From assembly GCA_023053685.1 (NCBI GenBank), contig JALIGW010000020.1, positions 1 through 64,000 of the forward strand: 64,000 nucleotides of DNA, written 5' to 3'. Numbering within the stretch: the first letter of the stretch is position 1; each line of letters begins with the position of its first letter. The stretch is from Diadophis punctatus similis. Lineage: Eukaryota > Chordata > Lepidosauria > Squamata > Dipsadidae. This document shows, piece by piece, positions 1 through 11,066 of this stretch. The notes beneath the pieces are model-generated. The model was not told where the DNA came from. It saw only the letters and a program-made list of their open reading frames with translations, and searched no databases. A program made the position numbers and the translations under genes.

Positions 1-2310
1 GAATCAAAAATCAAGCGAGAATTCGGCTTTCCAGCCTGTGGGGAACAGGAATATGTGTTTCATTTTCATTTCTGAGGTGTTTGCCAAAAGTGATGTTTTT
101 GGGCTGAATTGAGAAATAAGGCGAATGCTGTGTTAGACCCTTGGGCTAGCTCTTCAGGGAAAGGTCGGAATCAAAAATTGAGTGAGAATTCGGCTTTCCA
201 GCCCGTGGGGAACAGGAATATGTGTTTCTTTTTCATTTCTGAGGTGTTTGTCAAAAGTGATGTTTTTGGGCTGAATTGAGAAATAAGGCGAATGCTGTGT
301 TAGACCTTGGGCTAGCTCTTCAGGGAAAGGTCAGAATCAATAATCAAGTGAGAATTCAGCTTTCCAGCCCATGGGGAACAGGAATATGTGTTTCTTTTTC
401 ATTTCTGAGGTGTTTGTCAAAAGTGATGTTTTGGGCTGAATTGAATCCTAGGCGAATGCTGTGTTAGACTTTGGGCTAGCTCTTCAGGGTAGGCTCGGAA
501 TCAAAAATCAAGCGAGAATTCAGCTTTCCAGCCTGTGGGGAACAGGGATATGTGTTTCATTTTCATTTCTGAGGTGTTTGCCAAAAGTGATGTTTTTGGG
601 CTGAATTGAGAAATAAGGCGAATGCTGTGTTAGACCTTGGGCTAGCTCTTCAGGGAAAGGTCGGAATCAAAAATCGAGTGAGAATTCAGCTTTCCAGCCC
701 GTGGGGGAACAGGAATATGTGTTTCTTTTTCATTTCTGAGGTGTTTGTCAAAAGTGATGTTTTTGGGCTGAATGAGAAATAAGGCGAATGCTGTGTTAGA
801 CCTTGGGCTAGCTCTTCAGGGAAAGGTCGGAATCAAAAATTGAGTGAGAATTCGGCTTTCCAGCCCGTGGGGGAACAGGAATATGTGTTTCTTTTTCATT
901 TCTGAGGTGTTTGTCAAAAGTGATGTTTTTGGGCTGAATTGAGAAATAAGGCGAATGCTGTGTTAGACCTTGGGCTAGCTCTTCAGGAAAGGTCAGAATC
1001 AATAATCAAGCGAGAATTCGGCTTTCCAGCCATGGGGGAACAGGAATATGTGTTTCTTTTTCATTTCTGAGGTATTTGTCAAAAGTGATGTTTTTGGGCT
1101 GAATTGAATCCTAAGGCGAATGCTGTGTTAGACTTTGGGCTAGCTCTTCAGGGTAGGCTCAGAATGAAAAATCAAGCGAGAATTCAGCTTTCCAGCCTGT
1201 GGGGAACAGGAATATGTGTTTCATTTTCATTTCTGAGGTGTTTGTCAAAAGTGATGTTTTTGGGCTGAATTGGAGAAATAAGGCGAATGCTGTGTTAGAC
1301 CTTGGGCTAGCTCTTCAGGGAAAGGTCGGGAATCAAAAATTGAGCGAGAATTCGGCTTTCCAGCCCGTGGGGAACAGGAATATGTGTTTCTTTTTCATTT
1401 CTGAGGTGTTTGTCAAAAGTGATGTTTTTGGGCTGAATTGAGAAATAAGGCGAATGCTGTGTTAGACCTTGGGCTAGCTCTTCAGGGGAAAGGTCAGAAT
1501 CAATAATCAAGCGAGAATTCGGCTTTCCAGCCCATGGGGAACAGGAATATGTGTTTCTTTTTCATTTCTGAGGTGTTTGTCAAAAGTGATGTTTTTGGGC
1601 CGAATTGAGAAATAAGGCGAATGCTGTGTTAGACCTTGGGCTAGCTCTTCAAGGAAAGGTCGGAATCAAAAATTGAGTGAGAATTCGGCTTTCCAGCCCG
1701 TGGGAACAGGAATATGTGTTTCTTTTTTCATTTCTGAGCTGTTTGTCAAAAATGATGATTTTGGGCTGAATTGAGAAATAAGGCGAATGCTGTGTTAGAC
1801 CTTGGGCTAGCTCTTCAGGGAAAGGTCAGAATCAATAATCAAGCGAGAATTCAGCTTTCCAGCCCATGGGGAACAGGAATATGTGTTTCTTTTTCATTTC
1901 TGAGGTGTTTGTCAAAAGTGATGTTTTTGGGCTGAATTGAATCCTAAGGCGAATGCTGTGTTAGACTTTGGGCTAGCTCTTCAGGGTAGGCTCGGAATCA
2001 AAAATCAAGCGAGAATTCAGCTTTCCAGCCTGTGGGGAACAGGGATATGTGTTTCATTTTCATTTCTGAGGTGTTTGCCAAAAGTGATGTTTTTGGGCTG
2101 AATTGAATCCTAAGGCGAATGCTGTGTTAGACCTTGGGCTATCTCTTCAGGGAAAGGTCAGAATCAAAAATTGAGTGAGAATTCAGCTTTCCAGCCCGTG
2201 GGGAACAGGAATATGTGTTTCTTTTTCATTTCTGAGGTGTTTGTCAAAGTGATGTTTTTGGGCTGAATTGAGAAATAAGGCGAATGCTGTGTTAGACCTT
2301 TGGGCTAGCT
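1..2310 (+). repeat. Indel-rich left segment of the array
   Basis: These first roughly 14 monomers contain about sixteen one-base insertions or deletions, all in short homopolymer runs. Examples are an extra C near 135, missing bases near 430 and 448, gggggaac near 705 and 869, a missing T near 770, a missing G near 985, extra G near 1272, 1328 and 1484, a missing G near 1700, six Ts near 1726, a missing A near 2246 and an extra T near 2299. The next 50 kb has only about three indels. A loose 9-monomer period is visible: the class D unit near 541 recurs near 2038, and the gtatttgtc unit near 1071 recurs near 2568, both 1497 bp apart, which is 1494 plus a net 3 inserted bases. The profile looks more like unpolished consensus than biology. 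Confidence 0.85.
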
Positions 2311-2759
2311 CTTCAGGGAAAGGTCGGAATCAAAAATTGAGCGAGAATTCGGCTTTCCAGCCCGTGGGGAACAGGAATATGTGTTTCTTTTTCATTTCTG
2401 AGGTGTTTGTCAAAAGTGATGTTTTTGGGCTGAATTGAGAAATAAGGCGAATGCTGTGTTAGACCTTGGGCTAGCTCTTCAGGGAAAGGTCAGAATCAAT
2501 AATCAAGTGAGAATTCGGCTTTCCAGCCCATGGGGAACAGGAATATGTGTTTCTTTTTCATTTCTGAGGTATTTGTCAAAAGTGATGTTTTTGGGCTGAA
2601 TTGAATCCTAAGGCGAATGCTGTGTTAGACTTTGGGCTAGCTCTTCAGGGTAGGCTCGGAATGAAAAATCAAGCGAGAATTCAGCTTTCCAGCCTGTGGG
2701 GAACAGGAATATGTGTTTCATTTTCATTTCTGAGGTGTTTGTCAAAAGTGATGTTTTTG

Positions 2760-5170
2760 GGCTGAATTGAGAAATAAGGCGAATGCTGTGTTAGACCTTG
2801 GGCTAGCTCTTCAGGGAAAGGTCAGAATCAATAATCAAGCGAGAATTCGGCTTTCCAGCCCATGGGGAACAGGAATATGTGTTTGTTTTTCATTTCTGAG
2901 GTGTTTGTCAAAAGTGATGTTTTTGGGCCGAATTGAGAAATAAGGCGAATGCTCTGTTAGACCTTGCGCTAGCTCTTCAGGGAAAGGTCAGAATCAATAA
3001 TCAAGCGAGAATTCGGCTTTCCAGCCCATGGGGAACAGGAATATGTGTTTCTTTTTCATTTCTGAGGTGTTTGTCAAAAGTGATGTTTTTGGGCTGAATT
3101 GAATCCTAAGGCGAATGCTGTGTTAGACTTTGGGCTAGCTCTTCAGGGTAGGCTCGGAATCGAAAATCAAGCGAGAATTCGGCTTTCCAGCCTGTGCAGA
3201 ACAGGAATATGTGTTTCATTTTCATTTCTGAGGTGTTTGTCAAAAGTCATGTTTTTTGGCTGAATTGAGAACTGAGGCGAATTCTGTGTTAGACCTTGGG
3301 CTAGCTCTTCAGGGTAGGCTAGGAATCGAAAATCAAGCGAGAATTCGGCTTTCCAGCCCGTGGGGAACAGGAATATGTGTTTCTTTTTCATTTCTGAGGT
3401 GTTTGCCAAAAGTGATGTTTTTGGGCTGAATTGAGAAATAAGGCGAATGCTGTGTTAGACCTTGGGCTAGCTCTTCAGGGAAAGGTCGGAATCAAAAATT
3501 GAGCGAGAATTCGGCTTTCCAGCCCGTGGGGAACAGGAATATGTGTTTCTTTTTCATTTCTGAGGTGTTTGTCAAAAGTGATGTTTTTGGGCTGAATTGA
3601 GAAATAAGGCGAATGCTGTGTTAGACCTTGGGCTAGCTCTTCAGGGAAAGGTCAGAATCAATAATCAAGCGAGAATTCGGCTTTCCAGCCCATGGGGAAC
3701 AGGAATATGTGTTTCTTTTTCATTTCTGAGGTGTTTGTCAAAAGTGATGTTTTTGGGCCGAATTGAGAAATAAGGCGAATGCTGTGTTAGACCTTGGGCT
3801 AGCTCTTCAGGGAAAGGTCGGAATCAAAAATTGAGTGAGAATTCGGCTTTCCAGCCCGTGGGGAACAGGAATATGTGTTTCTTTTTCATTTCTGAGGTGT
3901 TTGTCAAAAGTGATGTTTTTGGGCTGAATTGAGAAATAAGGCGAATGCTGTGTTAGACCTTGGGCTAGCTCTTCAGGGAAAGGTCAGAATCAATAATCAA
4001 GCGAGAATTCAGCTTTCCAGCCCATGGGGAACAGGAATATGTGTTTCTTTTTCATTTCTGAGGTGTTTGTCAAAAGTGATGTTTTTGGGCTGAATTGAAT
4101 CCTAAGGCGAATGCTGTGTTAGACTTTGGGCTAGCTCTTCAGGGTAGGCTCGGAATCAAAAATCAAGCGAGAATTCAGCTTTCCAGCCTGTGGGGAACAG
4201 GGATATGTGTTTCATTTTCATTTCTGAGGTGTTTGCCAAAAGTGATGTTTTGGGGCTGAATTGAGAAATAAGGCGAATGCTGTGTTAGACCTTGGGCTAG
4301 CTCTTCAGGGAAAGGTCGGAATCAAAAATTGAGCGAGAATTCGGCTTTCCAGCCCGTGGGGAACAGGAATATGTGTTTCTTTTTCATTTCTGAGGTGTTT
4401 GTCAAAAGTGATGTTTTTGGGCTGAATTGAGAAATAAGGCGAATGCTGTGTTAGACCTTGGGCTAGCTCTTCAGGGAAAGGTCAGAATCAATAATCAAGC
4501 GAGAATTCGGCTTTCCAGCCCATGGGGAACAGGAATATGTGTTTCTTTTTCATTTCTGAGGTGTTTGTCAAAAGTGATGTTTTTGGGCCGAATTGAGAAA
4601 TAAGGCGAATGCTCTGTTAGACCTTGCGCTAGCTCTTCAGGGAAAGGTCAGAATCAATAATCAAGCGAGAATTCGGCTTTCCAGCCCATGGGGAACAGGA
4701 ATATGTGTTTCTTTTTCATTTCTGAGGTGTTTGTCAAAAGTGATGTTTTTGGGCTGAATTGAATCCTAAGGCGAATGCTGTGTTAGACTTTGGGCTAGCT
4801 CTTCAGGGTAGGCTCGGAATCGAAAATCAAGCGAGAATTCGGCTTTCCAGCCTGTGCAGAACAGGAATATGTGTTTCATTTTCATTTCTGAGGTGTTTGT
4901 CAAAAGTCATGTTTTTTGGCTGAATTGAGAACTGAGGCGAATTCTGTGTTAGACCTTGGGCTAGCTCTTCAGGGTAGGCTAGGAATCGAAAATCAAGCGA
5001 GAATTCGGCTTTCCAGCCCGTGGGGAACAGGAATATGTGTTTCTTTTTCATTTCTGAGGTGTTTGCCAAAAGTGATGTTTTTGGGCTGAATTGAGAAATA
5101 AGGCGAATGCTGTGTTAGACCTTGGGCTAGCCCTTCAGGGAAAGGTCGGAATCAAAAATTGAGCGAGAAT
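2760..5170 (+). repeat. 10-monomer (1660 bp) tandem duplication
   Basis: About 2760-3510 matches about 4420-5170 at a 1660 bp offset. Shared markers are the class C unit with ccttgcgc, the class E unit whose extra EcoRI site lies at 3279 and 4939, and the taggctaggaatcg junction. The copies part near 3511 versus 5171, where cggctttccagcccg is replaced by cagctttccagcctg. The sequence between (3510-4420) is ordinary A, C and D monomers that also resemble the flanking units. Confidence 0.75.
3175..3340 (+). repeat. Variant monomer class E with second EcoRI site
   Basis: This unit has cctgtgcagaac, a gtcatgttttttggctg segment, and gagaactgaggcgaattctg, which creates an extra GAATTC at 3279 in the middle of the monomer. 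The same internal site recurs at 4939, 22369, 28178, 31332, 31830, 33822, 35813 and 37801. EcoRI would therefore cut these units into two fragments near 104 and 62 bp in place of one 166 bp fragment. The class is a convenient landmark for the 10-mer, 35/37-mer and 12-mer duplications. Confidence 0.85.
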
Positions 5171-5369
5171 TCAGCTTTCCAGCCTGTGGGGAACAGGAAT
5201 ATGTGTTTCTTTTTCATTTCTGAGGTGTTTGTCAAAAGTGATGTTTTTGGGCCTAATTGAGAAATAAGGCGAATGCTCTGTTAGACCTTGCGCTAGCTCT
5301 TCAGGGAAAGGTCAGAATCAATAATCAAGCGAGAATTCGGCTTCCAAGCCCATGGGGAACAGGAATATG

Positions 5370-6900
5370 TGTTTCTTTTTCATTTCTGAGGTGTTTGTCA
5401 AAAGTGATGTTTTTGGGCTGAATTGAGAAATAAGGCGAATGCTGTGTTAGACCATGGGCTAGCTCTTCAGGGAAAGGTCGGAATCAAAAATTGAGTGAGA
5501 ATTCGGCTTTCCAGCCCGTGGGGAACAGGAATATGTGTTTCTTTTTCATTTCTGAGGTGTTTGTCAAAAGTGATGTTTTTGGGCTGAATTGAATCCTAAG
5601 GCGAATGCTGTGTTAGATCTTGGGCTAGCTCTTCAGGGAAAGGTCAGAATCAATAATCAAGCGAGAATTCAGCTTTCCAGCCCATGGGGAACAGGAATAT
5701 GTGTTTCTTTTTCATTTCTGAGGTGTTTGTCAAAAGTGATGTTTTTGGGCTGAATTGAATCCTAAGGCGAATGCTGTGTTAGACTTTGGGCTAGCTCTTC
5801 AGGGTAGGCTCGGAATCAAAAATCAAGCGAGAATTCAGCTTTCCAGCCTGTGGGGAACAGGGATATGTGTTTCATTTTCATTTCTGAGGTGTTTGCCAAA
5901 AGTAATGTTTTTGGGCTGAATAGAGAAATAAGGCGAATGCTGTGTTAGACCTTGGGCTAGCTCTTCAGGGAAAGGTCGGAATCAAAAATTGAGTGAGAAT
6001 TCGGCTTTCCAGCCCGTGGGGAACAGGAATATGTGTTTCTTTTTCATTTCTGAGGTGTTTGTCAAAAGTGATGTTTTTGGGCTGAATTGAGAAATAAGGC
6101 GAATGCTCTGTTAGACCTTGCGCTAGCTCTTCAGGGAAAGGTCAGAATCAATAATCAAGCGAGAATTCGGCTTTCCAGCCCATGGGGAACAGGAATATGT
6201 GTTTCTTTTTCATTTCTGAGGTGTTTGTCAAAAGTGATGTTTTTGGGCTGAATTGAATCCTAAGGCGAATGCTGTGTTAGACTTTGGGCTAGCTCTTCAG
6301 GGTAGGCTCAGAATCGAAAATCAAGCGAGAATTCGGCTTTCCAGCCTGTGCAGAACAGGAATATGTGTTTCTTTTTCATTTCTGAGGTGTTTGTCAAAAG
6401 TGATGTTTTTGGGCTGAATTGAGAAATAAGGCGAATGCTGTGTTAGACCTTGGGCTAGCTCTTCAGGGAAAGGTCGGAATCAAAAATTGAGTGAGAATTC
6501 GGCTTTCCAGCCTGTGGGGAACAGGAATATGTGTTTCTTTTTCATTTCTGAGGTGTTTGTCAAAAGTGATGTTTTTGGGCTGAATTGAGAAATAAGGCGA
6601 ATGCTGTGTTAGACCTTGGGCTAGCTCTTCAGGGAAAGGTCGGAATCAAAAATTGAGCGAGAATTCGGCTTTCCAGCCCGTGGGGAACAGGAATATGTGT
6701 TTCTTTTTCATTTCTGAGGTGTTTGTCAAAAGTGATGTTTTTGGGCTGAATTGAGAAATAAGGCGAATGCTGTGTTAGACTTTGGGCTAGCTCTTCAGGG
6801 TAGGCTCGGAATCGAAAATCAAGCGAGAATTCGGCTTTCCAGCCTGTGCAGAACAGGAATATGTGTTTCTTTTTCATTTCTGAGGTGTTTGTCAAAAGTG
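5370..6900 (+). repeat. Mosaic leading into the 25-mer domain
   Basis: Two older copies meet here. About 5370-6000 matches 9520-10150 at an offset of 4150 bp (25 monomers). About 6095-7080 matches 8751-9736 at an offset of 2656 bp (16 monomers). The switch occurs near 6000-6095, inside a class A/C transition. The first gctgaatagag marker (5921) belongs to this part. Confidence 0.7.
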
Positions 6901-7158
6901 ATGTTTTTGGGCTGAATAGAGAAATAAGGCGAATGCTGTGTTAGACCTTGGGCTAGCTCTTCAGGGAAAGGTCGGAATCAAAAATTGAGTGAGAATTCGG
7001 CTTTCCAGCCCGTGGGGAACAGGAATATGTGTTTCTTTTTCATTTCTGAGGTGTTTGTCAAAAGTGATGTTTTTGGGCTGAATTGAGAAATAAGGCGAAT
7101 GCTGTGTTAGACCTTGGGCTAGCTCTTCAGGGAAAGGTCGGAATCCAAAATTGAGCGA

Positions 7159-7324
7159 GAATTCGGCTTTCCAGCCTGTGGGGAACAGGAATATGTGTTT
7201 CTTTTTCATTTCTGAGGTGTTTGTCAAAAGTGATGTTTTTGGGCCGAATTGAGAAATAAGGCGAATGCTCTGTTAGACCTTGCGCTAGCTCTTCAGGGAA
7301 AGGTCAGAATCAATAATCAAGCGA
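7159..7324 (+). repeat. Variant monomer class C (gggccg / ctctgtt / ttgcgc)
   Basis: This example carries a linked set of changes from class A: gggccgaatt instead of gggctgaatt, ctctgtt instead of ctgtgtt, ccttgcgc instead of ccttgggc, ggtcagaat instead of ggtcggaat, and caataatcaag instead of caaaaattgag. The changes travel together in dozens of copies, so this is a stable subfamily and not random drift. Sub-variants have ccttccgc (for example near 8110, 12260, 17070 and 19560) or ccttgggc (for example near 36155 and 42470). Class C monomers are usually followed by a unit with cccatgggg, which adds an NcoI site. Confidence 0.88.
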
Positions 7325-8486
7325 GAATTCGGCTTTCCAGCCCATGGGGAACAGGAATATGTGTTTCTTTTTCATTTCTGATGTGTTTGTCAAAAGTGAT
7401 GTTTTTGGGCTGAATTGAATCCTAAGGCGAATGCTGTGTTAGACTTTGGGCTAGCTCTTCAGGGTAGGCTCGGAATCGAAAATCAAGCGAGAATTCGGCT
7501 TTCCAGCCTGTGCAGAACAGGAATATGTGTTTCTTTTTCATTTCTGAGGTGTTTGTCAAAAGTGATGTTTTTGGGCTGAATTGAGAAATAAGTCGAATGC
7601 TGTGTTAGACCTTGGGCTACCTCTTCAGGGAAAGGTCGGAATCAAAAATTGAGTGAGAATTCGGCTTTCCAGCCCGTGGGGAACAGGAATATGTGTTTCT
7701 TTTTCATTTCTGAGGTGTTTGTCAAAAGTGATGTTTTTGGGCTGAATTGAGAAATAAGGCGAATGCTGTGTTAGACCTTGGGCTAGCTCTTCAGGGAAAG
7801 GTCGGAATCAAAAATTGAGCGAGAATTCGGCTTTCCAGCCCGTGGGGAACAGGAATATGTGTTTCTTTTTCATTTCTGAGGTGTTTGTCAAAAGTGATGT
7901 TTTTGGGCTGAATTGAGAAATAAGGCGAATGCTGTGTTAGACCTTGGGCTAGCTCTTCAGGGAAAGGTCAGAATCAATAATCAAGCGAGAATTCGGCTTT
8001 CCAGCCCATGGGGAACAGGAATATGTGTTTCTTTTTCATTTCTGAGGTGTTTGTCAAAAGTGATGTTTTTGGGCCGAATTGAGAAATAAGGCGAATGCTC
8101 TGTTAGACCTTCCGCTAGCTCTTCAGGGAAAGGTCAGAATCAATAATCAAGCGAGAATTCGGCTTTCCAGCCCATGGGGAACAGGAATATGTGTTTCTTT
8201 TTCATTTCTGAGGTGTTTGTCAAAAGTGATGTTTTTGGGCTGAATTGAATCCTAAGGCGAATGCTGTGTTAGACTTTGGGCTAGCTCTTCAGGGTAGGCT
8301 CGGAATCGAAAATCAAGCGAGAATTCGGCTTTCCAGCCTGTGCAGAACAGGAATATGTGTTTCATTTTCATTTCTGAGGTGTTTGTCAAAAGTGATGTTT
8401 TTGGGCTGAATTGAATCCTAAGGCGAATGCTGTGTTAGACTTTGGGCTAGCTCTTCAGCGTAGGCTCGGAATCAAAAATTGAGTGA

Positions 8487-8652
8487 GAATTCGGCTTTCC
8501 AGCCCGTGGGGAACAGGAATATGTGTTTCTTTTTCATTTCTGAGGTGTTTGTCAAAAGTGATGTTTTTGGGCTGAATTGAGAAATAAGGCGAATGCTGTG
8601 TTAGACCTTGGGCTAGCTCTTCAGGGAAAGGTCGGAATCAAAAATTGAGCGA
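8487..8652 (+). repeat. Reference monomer, class A (166 bp)
   Basis: This is a clean example of the commonest monomer and is used here as the position reference. Diagnostic states are: G at position 7; cccgtgggg at 17-25; ggaatatg around 30-37; cttttt around 43-48; tttgtc around 62-67; gggctg at 83-88; ttgagaaata at 91-100; ctgtgtt at 110-116; ccttgggc at 120-127; aaaggtcgg around 141-149; and caaaaattgag around 153-163. EcoRI lies at 1-6 and NheI near 126-131. G+C is about 43%, with 48 G and 24 C on this strand. There is no strong internal subrepeat; only ttgggct (81-87 and 122-128) and gaatt (1-5 and 88-92) recur inside the unit. Confidence 0.93.
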
Positions 8653-9980
8653 GAATTCGGCTTTCCAGCCCGTGGGGAACAGGAATATGTGTTTCTTTTT
8701 CATTTCTGAGGTGTTTGTCAAAAGTGATGTTTTTGTGCCGAATTGAGAAATAAGGCGAATGCTCTGTTAGACCTTGCGCTAGCTCTTCAGGGAAAGGTCA
8801 GAATCAATAATCAAGCGAGAATTCGGCTTTCCAGCCCATGGGGAACAGGAATATGTGTTTCTTTTTCATTTCTGAGGTGTTTGTCAAAAGTGATGTTTTT
8901 GGGCTGAATTGAATCCTAAGGCGAATGCTGTGTTAGACTTTGGGCTAGCTCTTCAGGGTAGGCTCAGAATCGAAAATCAAGCGAGAATTCGGCTTTCCAG
9001 CCTGTGCAGAACAGGAATATGTGTTTCTTTTTCATTTCTGAGGTGTTTGTCAAAAGTGATGTTTTTGGGCTGAATTGAGAAATAAGGCGAATGCTGTGTT
9101 AGACCTTGGGCTAGCTCTTCAGGGAAAGGTCGGAATCAAAAATTGAGTGAGAATTCGGCTTTCCAGCCTGTGGGGAACAGGAATATGTGTTTCTTTTTCA
9201 TTTCTGAGGTGTTTGTCAAAAGTGATGTTTTTGGGCTGAATTGAGAAATAAGGCGAATGCTGTGTTAGACCTTGGGCTAGCTCTTCAGGGAAAGGTCGGA
9301 ATCAAAAATTGAGCGAGAATTCGGCTTTCCAGCCCGTGGGGAATAGGAATATGTGTTTCTTTTTCATTTCTGAGGTGTTTGTCAAAAGTGATGTTTTTGG
9401 GCTGAATTGAGAAATAAGGCGAATGCTGTGTTAGACTTTGGGCTAGCTCTTCAGGGTAGGCTCGGAATCGAAAATCAAGCGAGAATTCGGCTTTCCAGCC
9501 TGTGCAGAACAGGAATATGTGTTTCTTTTTCATTTCTGAGGTGTTTGTCAAAAGTGATGTTTTTGGGCTGAATTGAGAAATAAGGCGAATGCTGTGTTAG
9601 ACCTTGGGCTAGCTCTTCAGGGAAAGGTCGGAATCAAAAATTGAGTGAGAATTCGGCTTTCCAGCCCGTGGGGAACAGGAATATGTGTTTCTTTTTCATT
9701 TCTGAGGTGTTTGTCAAAAGTGATGTTTTTGGGCTGAATTGAATCCTAAGGCGAATGCTGTGTTAGACCTTGGGCTAGCTCTTCAGGGAAAGGTCAGAAT
9801 CAATAATCAAGCGAGAATTCAGCTTTCCAGCCCATGGGGAACAGGAATATGTGTTTCTTTTTCATTTCTGAGGTGTTTGTCAAAAGTGATGTTTTTGGGC
9901 TGAATTGAATCCTAAGGCGAATGCTGTGTTAGACTTTGGGCTAGCTCTTCAGGGTAGGCTCAGAATCAAAAATCAAGCGA

Positions 9981-10146
9981 GAATTCAGCTTTCCAGCCTG
10001 TGGGGAACAGGGATATGTGTTTCATTTTCATTTCTGAGGTGTTTGCCAAAAGTGATGTTTTTGGGCTGAATAGAGAAATAAGGCGAATGCTGTGTTAGAC
10101 CTTGGGCTAGCTCTTCAGGGAAAGGTCGGAATCAAAAATTGAGTGA
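9981..10146 (+). repeat. Variant monomer class D (agc / gggat / catttt / tttgcc)
   Basis: Diagnostic linked states are A at position 7, cctgtgggg, gggatatg in place of ggaatatg, cattttc in place of ctttttc, and tttgcc in place of tttgtc. This copy also has gctgaatagag, a marker found only at 5921, 6917, 10071, 11067, 14221, 15881 and 18371. Class D units often occur in runs of two to four, for example at 32,300-32,640, 36,270-36,790, 42,600-43,260 and 60,690-61,330, where successive copies look identical. This suggests very recent single-monomer expansion. Confidence 0.88.
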
Positions 10147-11066
10147 GAATTCGGCTTTCCAGCCTGTGGGGAACAGGAATATGTGTTTCTTTTTCATTTC
10201 TGAGGTGTTTGTCAAAAGTGATGTTTTTGGGCTGAATTGAGAAATAAGGCGAATGCTGTGTTAGACCTTGGGCTAGCTCTTCAGGGAAAGGTCGGAATCA
10301 AAAATTGAGCGAGAATTCGGCTTTCCAGCCCGTGGGGAACAGGAATATGTGTTTCTTTTTCATTTCTGAGGTGTTTGTCAAAAGTGATGTTTTTGGGCTG
10401 AATTGAGAAATAAGGCGAATGCTGTGTTAGACTTTGGGCTAGCTCTTCAGGGTAGGCTCGGAATCGAAAATCAAGCGAGAATTCGGCTTTCCAGCCTGTG
10501 CAGAACAGGAATATGTGTTTCTTTTTCATTTCTGAGGTGTTTGTCAAAAGTGATGTTTTTGGGCTGAATTGAGAAATAAGGCGAATGCTGTGTTAGACCT
10601 TGGGCTAGCTCTTCAGGGAAAGGTCGGAATCAAAAATTGAGTGAGAATTCGGCTTTCCAGCCCGTGGGGAACAGGAATATGTGTTTCTTTTTCATTTCTG
10701 AGGTGTTTGTCAAAAGTGATGTTTTTGGGCTGAATTGAATCCTAAGGCGAATGCTGTGTTAGACCTTGGGCTAGCTCTTCAGGGAAAGGTCAGAATCAAT
10801 AATCAAGCGAGAATTCAGCTTTCCAGCCCATGGGGAACAGGAATATGTGTTTCTTTTTCATTTCTGAGGTGTTTGTCAAAAGTGATGTTTTTGGGCTGAA
10901 TTGAATCCTAAGGCGAATGCTGTGTTAGACTTTGGGCTAGCTCTTCAGGGTAGGCTCGGAATCAAAAATCAAGCGAGAATTCAGCTTTCCAGCCTGTGGG
11001 GAACAGGGATATGTGTTTCATTTTCATTTCTGAGGTGTTTGCCAAAAGTGATGTTTTTGGGCTGAA

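Larger units (their letters stand above)
6917..11066 (+). repeat. 25-monomer block, copy 1 (4150 bp)
   Basis: The block is bounded by gctgaatagag markers at 6917 and 11067. Private variants repeat exactly 4150 bp later: tgatgtgttt near 7380, aagtcgaatg near 7590, cttcagcg near 8452, gggaatagg near 9340, and the ccttccgc class C unit near 8108. An internal marker at 10071 divides it into 19 and 6 monomers. By eye, only about four to six substitutions separate it from copy 2 over more than 3.2 kb. Confidence 0.88.

Noticed and set aside
8487..8652. Possible CENP-B box in the monomer (TTCG near position 4 and CCCG near 17)
   Set aside because: The published box needs TTCG, then A after four bases and CGGG two bases later, in a 17-base frame. 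Neither strand of the monomer matches; only the TTCG is shared.
8487..8652. Monomer as a dimer of about 83 bp
   Set aside because: The two halves do not align; only ttgggct and gaatt recur, at unrelated spacings of 41 and 87 bp.
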